A stretch of 32,224 bases of DNA. Origin: Rhizobium sp. Q54 (GTDB lineage Bacteria > Pseudomonadota > Alphaproteobacteria > Reyranellales > Reyranellaceae). The notes under the pieces are model-generated. The model was given only the letters and a program-made list of their open reading frames with translations, searched no databases and had not been told where the DNA came from. The stretch's first letter is position 1. Every line of letters begins with the position of its first letter. Location: assembly GCA_945903635.1 (NCBI GenBank), contig CAMDOT010000047.1, positions 1 to 32,224 of the forward strand. The letters are read 5' to 3'. Positions 7,626 to 15,565 of this stretch are shown here, piece after piece. Both the position numbers and the translations under genes were made by a program.

Positions 7626-7646
7626 CAAGGCATTGGGGGCTATGAC

Positions 7647-9005
7647 ATGAGTGACGACATCAACGCCAAATGGGAAATCAGCCGCCGCCGCGTTCTGGGC
7701 GGTGCCGCGGGCCTTGGCCTCATGGGAGCTTCGGGCGCGGCCCTTGGCCAATCGGCCGGCCCGTGGAGCGTTGCCCCGAAAGGCAAGGTCGATCGTCTCA
7801 ACTTCGTCGTCTGGACCTACGGAGACATCTACACCCGCATCGCCAAGCAGTTCGAAGCGGACTGGGGCGTGCCGGTCGACGGCACGATCTCCTCCTTCAA
7901 CGACCATCCGACCAAGCTCACGACCATGTTCGCGGCCGGCGAGAAGATCGACGTCTCGCAATCCTCGCCGTTCTCGTTTCCCAACTTCGTGAGCCAGGGC
8001 CTGGTCGAACCGCTCGACGACATGCCCGGCGCCGCCGACTACGCCAAGGATTTCTCGCCCTTCACCAAGCAAGTCGCGATGATGAACGGCAAGACCATGG
8101 GCCTGCCCTACTTCGCCACGGTGTGGGTGTGGAACTACTACGCCGACATGCTGGAGAAGCTGAAGATCGACAAGCCCTTCGCCACCTATGAGGAGTTCAT
8201 CGAACACTGTGTAAAAGCCAAGAAGGACGGCGTATCGCGTTATCCCGTGCTGTGGGTCGCGGGCGTCGGGCTCGAGCAGCTGCCGGGCACCTGGTACCAG
8301 ATGACCTGGAACCGCGGCGGCGTGTTCTTCGACAAGCAGGGCAACCACATGCTGGGCGCGGGCTCTGTCGCCCGCGAGACGCTGAAATGGTGGGCCAACA
8401 CCTTCGAGAAGGGTCTCGACATCGCCGACCCCGAATCGCTCAAGGTCCAGTTCACCTCGTCGGCCAAGGCCTTCGGCGCCGGCAAGAACCTTTATCGCGG
8501 CCCCAACCATCATTACGGCCTCAATGTCGTGAACGATCCGGCGCAATCGCCGATCGCCGGCAAGGTCAAGGTCCTGGGCTCGCCGGGCGATGGCAAGACG
8601 ATCGGCGACGCGCATGTCTATTTCGTCACCACGGCCAACCGGAACAAGGAATGGGCGTGGAAGCTGCTGCAGTATCTCGGCGGCAAGACCAAGGATGGCA
8701 ACTACACGCAGGCGCTGAGCCTCGCCAAGGATGCGATGCTGGGGTCCGGCTACAATTCGGTGATGAACAGCGACGCGATCAAGACGGGTTGGGCGCCGTG
8801 GGGCGATGTCCCGGAGATCCTCAAGATCTGGGACAAGGCGGCCTATATCGGTGAGCCGTGCTCGTCGATCTATCAGCCCTGGCATTTCCCGTGGAGCGAC
8901 CAACTCAACATCGAGGTCCAGAAATGCCTGACCGGCCAGATCACGGCCGACCAGTGCTGCGACAACCTGATCAAGGGCATCGCCGACGCCAAGCGCAAGG
9001 TCTGA
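7647..9005 (+). CDS. extracellular solute-binding protein family 1 (carbohydrate-type), Tat-exported
   Basis: A 452-residue periplasmic binding protein that delivers ligand to the two permeases downstream. Residues 12-18 SRRRVLG are a twin-arginine signal, followed by a hydrophobic run ending near AALGQSA. The mature protein begins with LNFVVWTYGDIYTRIAKQFE, the usual first strand and helix of family 1 (MalE/UgpB/PotD-like) proteins. The region around LGSPGDGKTIGDAHVYFV resembles polyamine or sugar-binding relatives. I chose the ATG at 7647 over an in-frame TTG at 7614 because it places the Tat motif at a normal distance. The ligand is inferred to be a sugar or sugar derivative from the divergent epimerase and dehydrogenase genes. 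Confidence 0.85.
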   Translation: MSDDINAKWEISRRRVLGGAAGLGLMGASGAALGQSAGPWSVAPKGKVDRLNFVVWTYGDIYTRIAKQFEADWGVPVDGTISSFNDHPTKLTTMFAAGEKIDVSQSSPFSFPNFVSQGLVEPLDDMPGAADYAKDFSPFTKQVAMMNGKTMGLPYFATVWVWNYYADMLEKLKIDKPFATYEEFIEHCVKAKKDGVSRYPVLWVAGVGLEQLPGTWYQMTWNRGGVFFDKQGNHMLGAGSVARETLKWWANTFEKGLDIADPESLKVQFTSSAKAFGAGKNLYRGPNHHYGLNVVNDPAQSPIAGKVKVLGSPGDGKTIGDAHVYFVTTANRNKEWAWKLLQYLGGKTKDGNYTQALSLAKDAMLGSGYNSVMNSDAIKTGWAPWGDVPEILKIWDKAAYIGEPCSSIYQPWHFPWSDQLNIEVQKCLTGQITADQCCDNLIKGIADAKRKV

Positions 9006-9015
9006 TGCCCTCAAG

Positions 9016-9960
9016 ATGAGTACGCCGGCGGTCACGATCGAGAGGGCGCCGCGCCGCCCCTGGTACCGGCGCGAGATGTCGGCGGGCAGCTTCGCGTTCG
9101 TCATGAACGTACCGACGCTGCTCTGCCTCGGCCTGGTGCTCGGCTATCCGGTAGTCTATGCCGCCTATCTGTCGGTGCACCGGGTCGGGCTGGGACAGTT
9201 GCGCAGCGGCGTATTCGCCTTCAACGGCTGGGACAACTACGGCCGCGTGCTGGAAGATCCGCTGTTCTGGGTCGCCCTCAAAAACACCGGTATCTTCACC
9301 GTCGTCACCGTCGGCAGCGAGATCGTGCTGGCGGTGCTGATCGCTCTGCTGATCAACCAGGCCGGCATCTGGACCTCGCGTGTCACGCGCTTCCTGATCC
9401 TGCTGCCCTACGCCATTCCGCCGATCTGCAACGGCCTGATCTGGTCTTTCCTCTACAGCTTCCAGTTCGGCTTCCTGAACAGGATCCTGTTCACATCAGG
9501 GCTGATCGACAATCCGATCAACTGGGCCGGCAATCCCGACACCGCGCTCTATGCCGTCACCGTGCCCTATATCTGGCGCACCCTGCCCTTCGCCATCATC
9601 CTCGTTCACGCGGCGCTGCAGGGCATCCCACGCGACCTCTATGAGCAGGCCGCCATCGACGGCGCCAACGCCTGGCACCGCTTCCGGCACATCACCCTGC
9701 CGATGCTGCAGCAGATCATCGCCATCATCCTGATCCTGCGCACCGCCTTCGCCTTCGCCGTGTTCGAGGAGATCCTGGCCATCACCCAGGGCGGGCCGGG
9801 CGACGCCACCTGGGTGGCCGCGTGGTACAGCTACAAGATCACTTTCTCGCCGCCCAACAATTTCGGCATGGGCTCAGCCTCGGCCTTCATCCTGACGCTG
9901 ATGATCGCGGCCATCGCCCTCGTCTATATGCGCTTCATCTATCGCCGCGTGACACTCTGA
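9016..9960 (+). CDS. ABC transporter permease, MalF/UgpA type
   Basis: A 314-residue inner-membrane permease with six predicted helices. A cytoplasmic N-terminal tail (1-22) is followed by a first helix around 27-52. The EAA loop that contacts the ATPase is at about 209-229 (YEQAAIDGANAWHRFRHITL). It starts 10 nt after the binding protein stop, and its TGA overlaps the ATG of the next permease by one base, so the genes are one operon. It forms a heterodimer with the following permease. No ATPase gene follows. Confidence 0.9.
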   Translation: MSTPAVTIERAPRRPWYRREMSAGSFAFVMNVPTLLCLGLVLGYPVVYAAYLSVHRVGLGQLRSGVFAFNGWDNYGRVLEDPLFWVALKNTGIFTVVTVGSEIVLAVLIALLINQAGIWTSRVTRFLILLPYAIPPICNGLIWSFLYSFQFGFLNRILFTSGLIDNPINWAGNPDTALYAVTVPYIWRTLPFAIILVHAALQGIPRDLYEQAAIDGANAWHRFRHITLPMLQQIIAIILILRTAFAFAVFEEILAITQGGPGDATWVAAWYSYKITFSPPNNFGMGSASAFILTLMIAAIALVYMRFIYRRVTL

Positions 9961-10847
9961 TGTTCAAGACCACGCCCACGGTCCGGCTCCTGCTACACGT
10001 GGCCAACCTGACGGTGATCTTCTTCATCCTGCTGCCGCTGGTGGCGGTGTTCATCGGCAGCATCCAGTCGGAGAGAGCGCTGCAGGCCGACACGCGCCGC
10101 GTGCTGCCGCTGGAGGTCACGCTCGACAATTTCACCGTCATTCTCACCAAGGGCCAGCAGAGGGGCCGCATCTTCGACCAGACGACCTATCTGCCCGATA
10201 ATATCAAGAGCTTCTACACGGCGTTCCTGAACTCGGCGATCGTGGCGAGTTCGGTCACTGTGCTGACGTTGCTGTTCGGCTCGCTGTCGGCCTACACAAT
10301 CGCCCGCCAGCGCTTCCGATGGACGCTATTCCTGATGCAGGCCAACATCGTGGCGCGCTTCGTGCCGGTGATCGTACTGATGATTCCGCTCTATGTCGTC
10401 ATGCGCTCGGTCGGCCAGCTCAATTCGCTGAGTGGCGTGATCATCGCCGAGACAGGCTTCCTGCTGCCCTACGCGATCCTGATCCTGGCGCCTTACTTCG
10501 ACACCATCCCGACTGAACTCGAGGAGGCGGCACGCATCGACGGCTGCACGCGGCTCGGCGCCTTCTTCCGTATCGTCGTGCCGCTGGCGACACCTGCGCT
10601 GGCGGCCTGCGGCGTCATCATGTTCATCATCTCCTGGCACGAGCTGCTGATCCCGCTGATCCTGAACGCCCGGCCGGACTTCATGACCTTGCCCGTGGTG
10701 ATCGCGAGCCTGGTCGGCGACGTCCATGTCTTCTTCAACCTGATGATGGCGATCTGCCTCTTGGCGTTGCTGCCCACCGTGGTGCTGGTGGCGCTGCTGC
10801 AGAAATACATCGTCGAGGGCCTGTCGGCCGGCGCCGTGAAGGGCTGA
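9960..10847 (+). CDS. ABC transporter permease, MalG/UgpE type
   Basis: The second permease subunit, 295 residues from the ATG at 9960, which shares its first base with the TGA of the upstream gene. The EAA motif is at about 186-210 (ELEEAARIDGCTRLGAFFRI). The periplasmic loop after helix one (about 40-85) is longer than usual for MalG relatives. The open frame extends upstream to 9822, but that part lies inside the first permease gene. A 105-bp gap with no strong feature separates it from the aldolase gene. Confidence 0.9.
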   Translation: MFKTTPTVRLLLHVANLTVIFFILLPLVAVFIGSIQSERALQADTRRVLPLEVTLDNFTVILTKGQQRGRIFDQTTYLPDNIKSFYTAFLNSAIVASSVTVLTLLFGSLSAYTIARQRFRWTLFLMQANIVARFVPVIVLMIPLYVVMRSVGQLNSLSGVIIAETGFLLPYAILILAPYFDTIPTELEEAARIDGCTRLGAFFRIVVPLATPALAACGVIMFIISWHELLIPLILNARPDFMTLPVVIASLVGDVHVFFNLMMAICLLALLPTVVLVALLQKYIVEGLSAGAVKG

Positions 10848-10952
10848 TCCCGACCGCTCCGCGACACGCCGCCATGGCCTCCCGGTAGCTCCCCGACGGC
10901 CCGCCGGACTATGATCCGCCGCTGTGGAACAAGACTGAAAGGAAACGCTGAT

Positions 10953-11738
10953 ATGTCGGTGAACATGCTGAAGAGGCGGCTCGATGCGGGCAAGGCCTGC
11001 GTCAACGCCTGGCTGGCCATCCCGAGCGGCTTCTCTGCCGAAGTCATGGCGCAATGCGGCTGGGATAGCGTCACCGTCGACATTCAGCACGGCGTTCAGG
11101 ACTACCAGTCAATGGTCGCCTGCTTCCAGGCGATGGACAAGCATCCCATCACGCCGCTGGTGCGCGTACCCTGGAACGAGCCCGGCATCATCGGCAAGGT
11201 CCTGGACGGTGGCGCCTGGGGCGTGATCTGCCCGATGGTGAACAACGCCGCCGAAGCCAAGGCGCTGGTCTCCTATTCGCTCTATCCACCCAAGGGCAAG
11301 CGCAGCAACGGGCCGATCCGCGCCGGCGCCTACGGCGAGGCGACGCCCTACCAGGCGACGGCCAATGACGAAGTGCTGATCATCCCGATGATCGAAACCC
11401 AGGAAGCGATCGACAACATCGACGCCATCCTCGACGTGCCGGGCGTGAGCGGCATCTACGTCGGCCCGTCGGATCTTGGTCTATCGCTGGGCCTGGTGCC
11501 CAAGCTCGACCGCGACGAGCCGCAGGTCCTGAAGATCTACGAGAAGCTCACGACGGCCTGCAAGAAGCGCGGCCTGTTCGCAGGCATTCACAACGGCACA
11601 GCGAGCTACGCCGCCAGGGCGGTCGGTATGGGCTTCCAGTTCAACACCATCGCCAACGATTCGGGCCTGATGGCGATGGCCGCCAAGGCCGCAGTGAACG
11701 GCTTCCGCAAGGAAGCCGGCGCGGTCGCCGACAAGTAA
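10953..11738 (+). CDS. HpcH/HpaI family aldolase (2-keto-3-deoxy acid aldolase type)
   Basis: A 261-residue class II, divalent-metal aldolase that cleaves 2-keto-3-deoxy or 4-hydroxy-2-oxo acids to pyruvate plus an aldehyde. The residues known for HpcH-type enzymes are in place: His46 in VDIQHG, Arg71 in LVRVPW, metal ligands Glu148 in PMIETQEA and Asp174 in GPSDLGLSLG. A ribosome site GAAAGGA (about 10936-10942) supports the ATG at 10953 rather than an earlier in-frame start at 10911. Next to a sugar importer and divergent from aldose oxidation genes, it could act on the keto-deoxy acid made from an aldonate. The substrate is not shown by sequence alone. Confidence 0.88.
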   Translation: MSVNMLKRRLDAGKACVNAWLAIPSGFSAEVMAQCGWDSVTVDIQHGVQDYQSMVACFQAMDKHPITPLVRVPWNEPGIIGKVLDGGAWGVICPMVNNAAEAKALVSYSLYPPKGKRSNGPIRAGAYGEATPYQATANDEVLIIPMIETQEAIDNIDAILDVPGVSGIYVGPSDLGLSLGLVPKLDRDEPQVLKIYEKLTTACKKRGLFAGIHNGTASYAARAVGMGFQFNTIANDSGLMAMAAKAAVNGFRKEAGAVADK

Positions 11739-11742
11739 AGCG

Positions 11743-12927
11743 GTGCTGATCGCCAACGCCGTTCTGCCGGACGGCACGCACCGTCACATCGACGTCAGGG
11801 GAGGGCGGATCACCGCCCTCCTCCCCGCTTCGGCCGCTGTTCCGGCGGGTGACGATGTCCTCGACCTCGGCGGCGCGCTGCTGCTGCCGCCTCTGGTCGA
11901 TGGCCACATCCATCTCGACAAGACGCTGCTGGGCTTGCCGTGGGTTCCCAACCAGGCCACCGGCAACAAGGTGGCTGACCGCATAGAAGCCGAACGCAAG
12001 GTGCGCGCCGGGCGCACCGTGCCGGAAGCAGAGACCGGCGCCAACCTCGTGCGCCAGGTGGTGGCCAGTGGCACGCTGCACATGCGCAGCCATGTCGACA
12101 TCGACAACCAGCTCGGACTCCGGAACCTCCACGAGGTGCTGAAGATCCGAGAGCGCTTTCACGACCTCGTCACCATCCAGATCGTGGCCTTCCCGCAAGG
12201 CGGCATTCTGCGTTCGCCCGGCACGGACGAGCTTCTCGACGCCGCCATCGCCGAAGGCGCCGATCTCGTGGGCGGCCTCGATCCCGTGGGCATCGACGGC
12301 GATCTCGACGGCCATCTCGACGTGGTCTTCGGGATCGCCGGGCGGCGCGGCGTGGGCGTCGATATCCACCTGCACGATGGCGGCGACGGCGGCATCGCCC
12401 AATTGCTCGCCATTGCCGAACGCACGACCGCGACCGGCCTCGCGGGCCGCGTTGCCGTGAGCCATGCCTTCGCGCTCGGTTCCGTCGACACCGACAAAGC
12501 CGCCCGCACCGCCGACGTGCTGGCAAAGGCGGGCGTGGCCATCATGAGCCATGGCCCCGGTGGCGCGCCCATCCCGCCGCTCGCGCTGCTCCATCAGCAC
12601 GGCGTAAAAGTGTTCGGCGGCTCCGACAACATCCGCGATGCCTGGTCGCCCTTCGGCAACGGCGACATGCTCGAGCGCGCCATGTTGATCGGCTACCGCG
12701 CCAACTTCCGGCACGATCATGAACTGCAATTCGCCTTTGAGATGGTGACCGGGGGAGCCGCGCGCGTTCTCGGCCTCGAGGACTACGGCATCGCCGTCGG
12801 CGCCGCGGCCGACTTCGTGGTCGTCGAGGCAGGTTCGGTGCCCGAAGCCGTCGCCACCCGGCCGCGCCGCGAGCTGGTGATCAAGAGCGGGAAAATCGTG
12901 GCGAAGGACGGCGTCCTGACCGTCTAG
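11743..12927 (+). CDS. amidohydrolase, cytosine deaminase (CodA)-like
   Basis: A 394-residue metal-dependent hydrolase of the amidohydrolase superfamily, cytosine deaminase-like branch. The metal motif HIHLDK is at 55-60, RSHVDID at 115-121, DIHLHDGGDGG at 207-217, VSHAFALG at 239-246 and GSDNIRDAWSPFGNGDM at 293-309. These give metal ligands His55, His57, His209, His241 and Asp295. In CodA the strand-5 motif carries a catalytic Glu (HCDE); here the aligned residue is Asp212 (HLHD), so cytosine itself may not be the substrate. The GTG start at 11743 is 4 nt after the aldolase stop, which implies coupling. The stop shares a CTAG with the convergent permease gene. Confidence 0.85.
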   Translation: MLIANAVLPDGTHRHIDVRGGRITALLPASAAVPAGDDVLDLGGALLLPPLVDGHIHLDKTLLGLPWVPNQATGNKVADRIEAERKVRAGRTVPEAETGANLVRQVVASGTLHMRSHVDIDNQLGLRNLHEVLKIRERFHDLVTIQIVAFPQGGILRSPGTDELLDAAIAEGADLVGGLDPVGIDGDLDGHLDVVFGIAGRRGVGVDIHLHDGGDGGIAQLLAIAERTTATGLAGRVAVSHAFALGSVDTDKAARTADVLAKAGVAIMSHGPGGAPIPPLALLHQHGVKVFGGSDNIRDAWSPFGNGDMLERAMLIGYRANFRHDHELQFAFEMVTGGAARVLGLEDYGIAVGAAADFVVVEAGSVPEAVATRPRRELVIKSGKIVAKDGVLTV

Positions 12928-13700
12928 CCCACGATGTCGGCACGGAAGGCCCAGCGCGTCATGCGCTTTTCGATCATGGCGCAGATCGCATACATCGCCA
13001 CCCCCATGATGGCGATGGCGAACAGGCCGGCGAAGGTGGTCGGCGCATCGTTGCGCGCGCTGGCCGACAGCATAAGGAAGCCGATGCCATTGTTGCCGCC
13101 CACCGTCTCGGAGATCACCGAGCCGATGAAAGCCAAGGTGATTGCCACTTTCAGGCTCGCGAAGAGATAGGGCATGGCGCGCGGGATGCCGACCTTGGTC
13201 AGGATCTCGAAGCGCGTGGCGCCGAGGCTGCGCAGCACATCGCGCATCTCGGGCTCGATGGTGGCGAGCCCGGTCGCCACGTTGACCACGATGGGGAAGA
13301 AGCTGATGACGAAGGCCGTGATGACGGCCGGCAGCGAGCCCACGCCCACCCAGATCATCAGGATCGGCACGATCGCCACCTTCGGGATCGCATTGAAGGC
13401 GATCAGCAGCGGATAGAGTCCGGAGTAGACGAACGGCGAGGCGCCGACCGCCAGACCGAGCAGCAGGCCGCCGGCGATGGCCAACAGGAAGCCGATCGTG
13501 GTCGTCCACAATGTGTCCCAGCAGTAGGCCATCAGAATGTCGAAGCGCTGGAAGAAGACCGCGAAGATCTTGGTCGGCTTCGGCAGGATGATCTCGGGCA
13601 CGTCGAAGACGATGCAGGAGATTTCCCAGATCACCAGCAGGGCGGCCATGACCAGCCACGGCATGGCGTGCCGCAACGCCTCGCGGCGGAGATCGCTCAT
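12924..13700 (-). CDS. ABC transporter permease, NitT/TauT (SsuC-like) family
   Basis: A 258-residue permease with about six helices. The SsuC/TauC-type EAA loop is at about 152-173 (MRDVLRSLGATRFEILTKVG), followed by PYLFASLKVA. The ATG (13698-13700) overlaps the TGA of the ATPase gene (ATGA), and the operon order is binding protein, ATPase, permease. The upstream open frame to 13940 lies inside the ATPase gene. The family imports nitrate, sulfonates, aromatic acids or thiamine pyrimidine precursors. The specificity here is set by the binding protein at 14482-15495. Confidence 0.9.
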   Translation of the reverse strand: MSDLRREALRHAMPWLVMAALLVIWEISCIVFDVPEIILPKPTKIFAVFFQRFDILMAYCWDTLWTTTIGFLLAIAGGLLLGLAVGASPFVYSGLYPLLIAFNAIPKVAIVPILMIWVGVGSLPAVITAFVISFFPIVVNVATGLATIEPEMRDVLRSLGATRFEILTKVGIPRAMPYLFASLKVAITLAFIGSVISETVGGNNGIGFLMLSASARNDAPTTFAGLFAIAIMGVAMYAICAMIEKRMTRWAFRADIVG

Positions 13701-14479
13701 GCGTGCTCCTGGCTGATCCGGTCGCGCAGCTCGTGCACGACCTCGACGAAATGCGGCTCGAAGGTGGTGGCCAGTGTCCGCGGGCGCGGGATGTCGATCT
13801 TCTTGGCCATCACGATCCGTCCCGGCCGGCGGCTCATCACATAGACCGTGTCGGCGAGGAAGACGGCCTCGCGCAGGTCGTGGGTCACTAGCACACCGGT
13901 GAAGCGCTTCTCCAGCCACAGCGCCTGCATGACGCCCCACAGCTCCTCGCGCGTGAAGGCATCAAGGGCGCCGAACGGCTCGTCGAGCATCAGGAGCTCG
14001 GGCTCGTGGATCAGGGCGCGGCAGAGGTTGGAGCGCTGCTGCATGCCGCCCGAGAGCTGCCAGGGAAACTTGTCGGCGAAATCGGCCAGGCCGACCGTCT
14101 TCAGGAGCTTCATCGCGCGCTCGACATATTCGGCGCGATGGCGGCGGAACCGGCGCTTGTGCGGCTCCACCACCTCCATGGGCAACAGGATGTTGTTCAT
14201 GGTCGAGCGCCACGGCATCAGGGTCGGGTTCTGGAACGCCATGCCGACGCCTTTGATCGGCCCCGTCACCTTCTGCCCGGCCACCCGGACCTCGCCGCCC
14301 GACGCAGGCAGCAGGCCGGTGACCAGCTTCATGATGGTCGACTTGCCGCAGCCCGACGGTCCTACGACGGCGATGAACTCGCCCTTGTCGATGGAGAAGG
14401 TTGCGTCGGCAAGGGCCAGAGTGCGGTCCTTGCCGAGTCGATAGGTGAGACTGACGCCCTTGAGGTCGACGAACGCCAT
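13697..14479 (-). CDS. ABC transporter ATP-binding protein, NitT/TauT (SsuB-like) family
   Basis: A 260-residue nucleotide-binding subunit. Walker A GPSGCGKS is at 40-47, the Q-loop at about 83 (FQNPTLMPWRS), signature LSGGMQQR at 142-149, Walker B LLMLDEP at 162-168 and switch His200 (VTHD). The sequence FQNPTLMPW and the short C-terminus are typical of the SsuB/TauB branch. It starts 2 nt after the stop of the binding protein gene and overlaps the permease start. Confidence 0.92.
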   Translation of the reverse strand: MAFVDLKGVSLTYRLGKDRTLALADATFSIDKGEFIAVVGPSGCGKSTIMKLVTGLLPASGGEVRVAGQKVTGPIKGVGMAFQNPTLMPWRSTMNNILLPMEVVEPHKRRFRRHRAEYVERAMKLLKTVGLADFADKFPWQLSGGMQQRSNLCRALIHEPELLMLDEPFGALDAFTREELWGVMQALWLEKRFTGVLVTHDLREAVFLADTVYVMSRRPGRIVMAKKIDIPRPRTLATTFEPHFVEVVHELRDRISQEHA

Positions 14480-14481
14480 CT

Positions 14482-15495
14482 CTACTTGGAGATCATCCGG
14501 TCGGCCTTCGGCGGCAGATAGACGTTGGTGAAGACCTTGTCCGGTGCGGGCGGCGCCGGCAGGCCGAACGCCTCGGAGACGTCCTTGACCGCGCGGGCGA
14601 ACCGCACCGGATCGACATCGCCCATGCCGTTGGCTTTCACATACGGGGTCAGGATGTTGGTATCGAGCGAGATCTGCAGGCGCTCCATCTCGAGCTTCTC
14701 GTCGATCAGCGGGTCGCGCTTCTTGGCCGCGGCAATGCCGAGCTTGGGATCGGCGATCACGTCCTTCCAGCCCTTGACCGTGGCTGCCAGGAAGCCCTTC
14801 ACGGCCTTCTCGTTCTTGGCCATCTCCGGCGAGATGACGACGCCGTTGCCGTAGACGTCCATGCCGAAGTCGACGAAGCGCATCGACACGATGTCCTCGA
14901 ACGCCACGCCGCGCGCCTTGAGGTCGAGCATCGACGAGAAGTAATGGCCGGAGATGAAGTCGACCGTTCCCTGCACCAGGCTCTGCTCACGCAACTGCGG
15001 CGTCAGGTTGACGTGCTCCCACTTGGTGATGCCATTCTTCTTGGCGAAGGCCGGGAACAGGCGGAACGAGGCGTCGAACACCGGCGCGCCGAGCTTCTTG
15101 CCCTCGAGGTCCTTGGGCGTCTTGATGCCGCTCTTCTTCAGCGCATAGACGCCGAATGGCGCGAAATCGTAGGCCATGAACACGCAGAGCACTTCCTTGC
15201 CGGGGTTCTTGGCGTTGTACTCGATGGTCGCATTCACGTCGGCGAAGCCGATCTGGTAGGCGCCTGTCGCGACGCGCTGGACCGCGCCGGCCGAGCCCTG
15301 GCCGGGGTCCATGGTGACGTCGAGCCCTTCGGCCTTGTAGTAGCCCTTCTCGAGCGCCACGAGGAACGGCGAGGTCGGGCCCTGGAAAACCCAATCCAGC
15401 GTGAACTTTATCGGCGTCTGGGCTTGCACGGGCAGGCCGCCCAACATCCCTGCCATGGCCGCAGCACCTGCCAGCCACTTGGTGAATCCGTTCAT
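14482..15495 (-). CDS. NMT1/THI5-like ABC transporter substrate-binding protein
   Basis: A 337-residue secreted binding protein. The signal peptide at 1-24 (MNGFTKWLAGAAAMAGMLGG, then LPVQAQ) is Sec-type. The mature start IKFTLDWVFQGPTSPFLVAL, then EKGYYKAEGLDVTM, is characteristic of NMT1/THI5-like proteins (ThiY, SsuA, nitrile or formamidopyrimidine binders). The ATG at 15495 is supported by GGGGAG at 15502-15507; an earlier ATG at 15558 would put 21 unlikely residues before the signal. With the ATPase and permease it makes a complete importer. The convergent CodA-like amidohydrolase suggests an N-heterocycle ligand, but only as inference. Confidence 0.88.
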   Translation of the reverse strand: MNGFTKWLAGAAAMAGMLGGLPVQAQTPIKFTLDWVFQGPTSPFLVALEKGYYKAEGLDVTMDPGQGSAGAVQRVATGAYQIGFADVNATIEYNAKNPGKEVLCVFMAYDFAPFGVYALKKSGIKTPKDLEGKKLGAPVFDASFRLFPAFAKKNGITKWEHVNLTPQLREQSLVQGTVDFISGHYFSSMLDLKARGVAFEDIVSMRFVDFGMDVYGNGVVISPEMAKNEKAVKGFLAATVKGWKDVIADPKLGIAAAKKRDPLIDEKLEMERLQISLDTNILTPYVKANGMGDVDPVRFARAVKDVSEAFGLPAPPAPDKVFTNVYLPPKADRMISK

Positions 15496-15535
15496 ATCCC
15501 GCTCCCCCGTGAGATCCCTCGTCCAGCGACTCTTA

Positions 15536-15556
15536 GGCGGACAACTCACGTCCGCC
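15536..15556. terminator. hairpin between exporter and NMT1-type operon
   Basis: A perfect 7-bp inverted repeat, GGCGGAC (15536-15542) and GTCCGCC (15550-15556), with a 7-nt loop. It lies in the 70-bp gap after the exporter gene and before the binding protein gene on the minus strand. There is no T-run, so it could be a terminator or an operator. Confidence 0.4.
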
Positions 15557-15565
15557 AAGGGGATA

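Noticed and set aside
10875-10890. GG-N10-GC match before the aldolase gene
   Set aside because: The -12 element reads TAGC and most -24 flanking bases differ. Such spacing is common by chance in GC-rich DNA.
11641-13659. A 672-codon open frame on the minus strand opposite the CodA-like gene
   Set aside because: It lies antisense to clear gene motifs and overlaps the permease gene in another frame. Its composition (Arg, Gly, Ala, His-rich) is what GC-rich DNA gives by chance.
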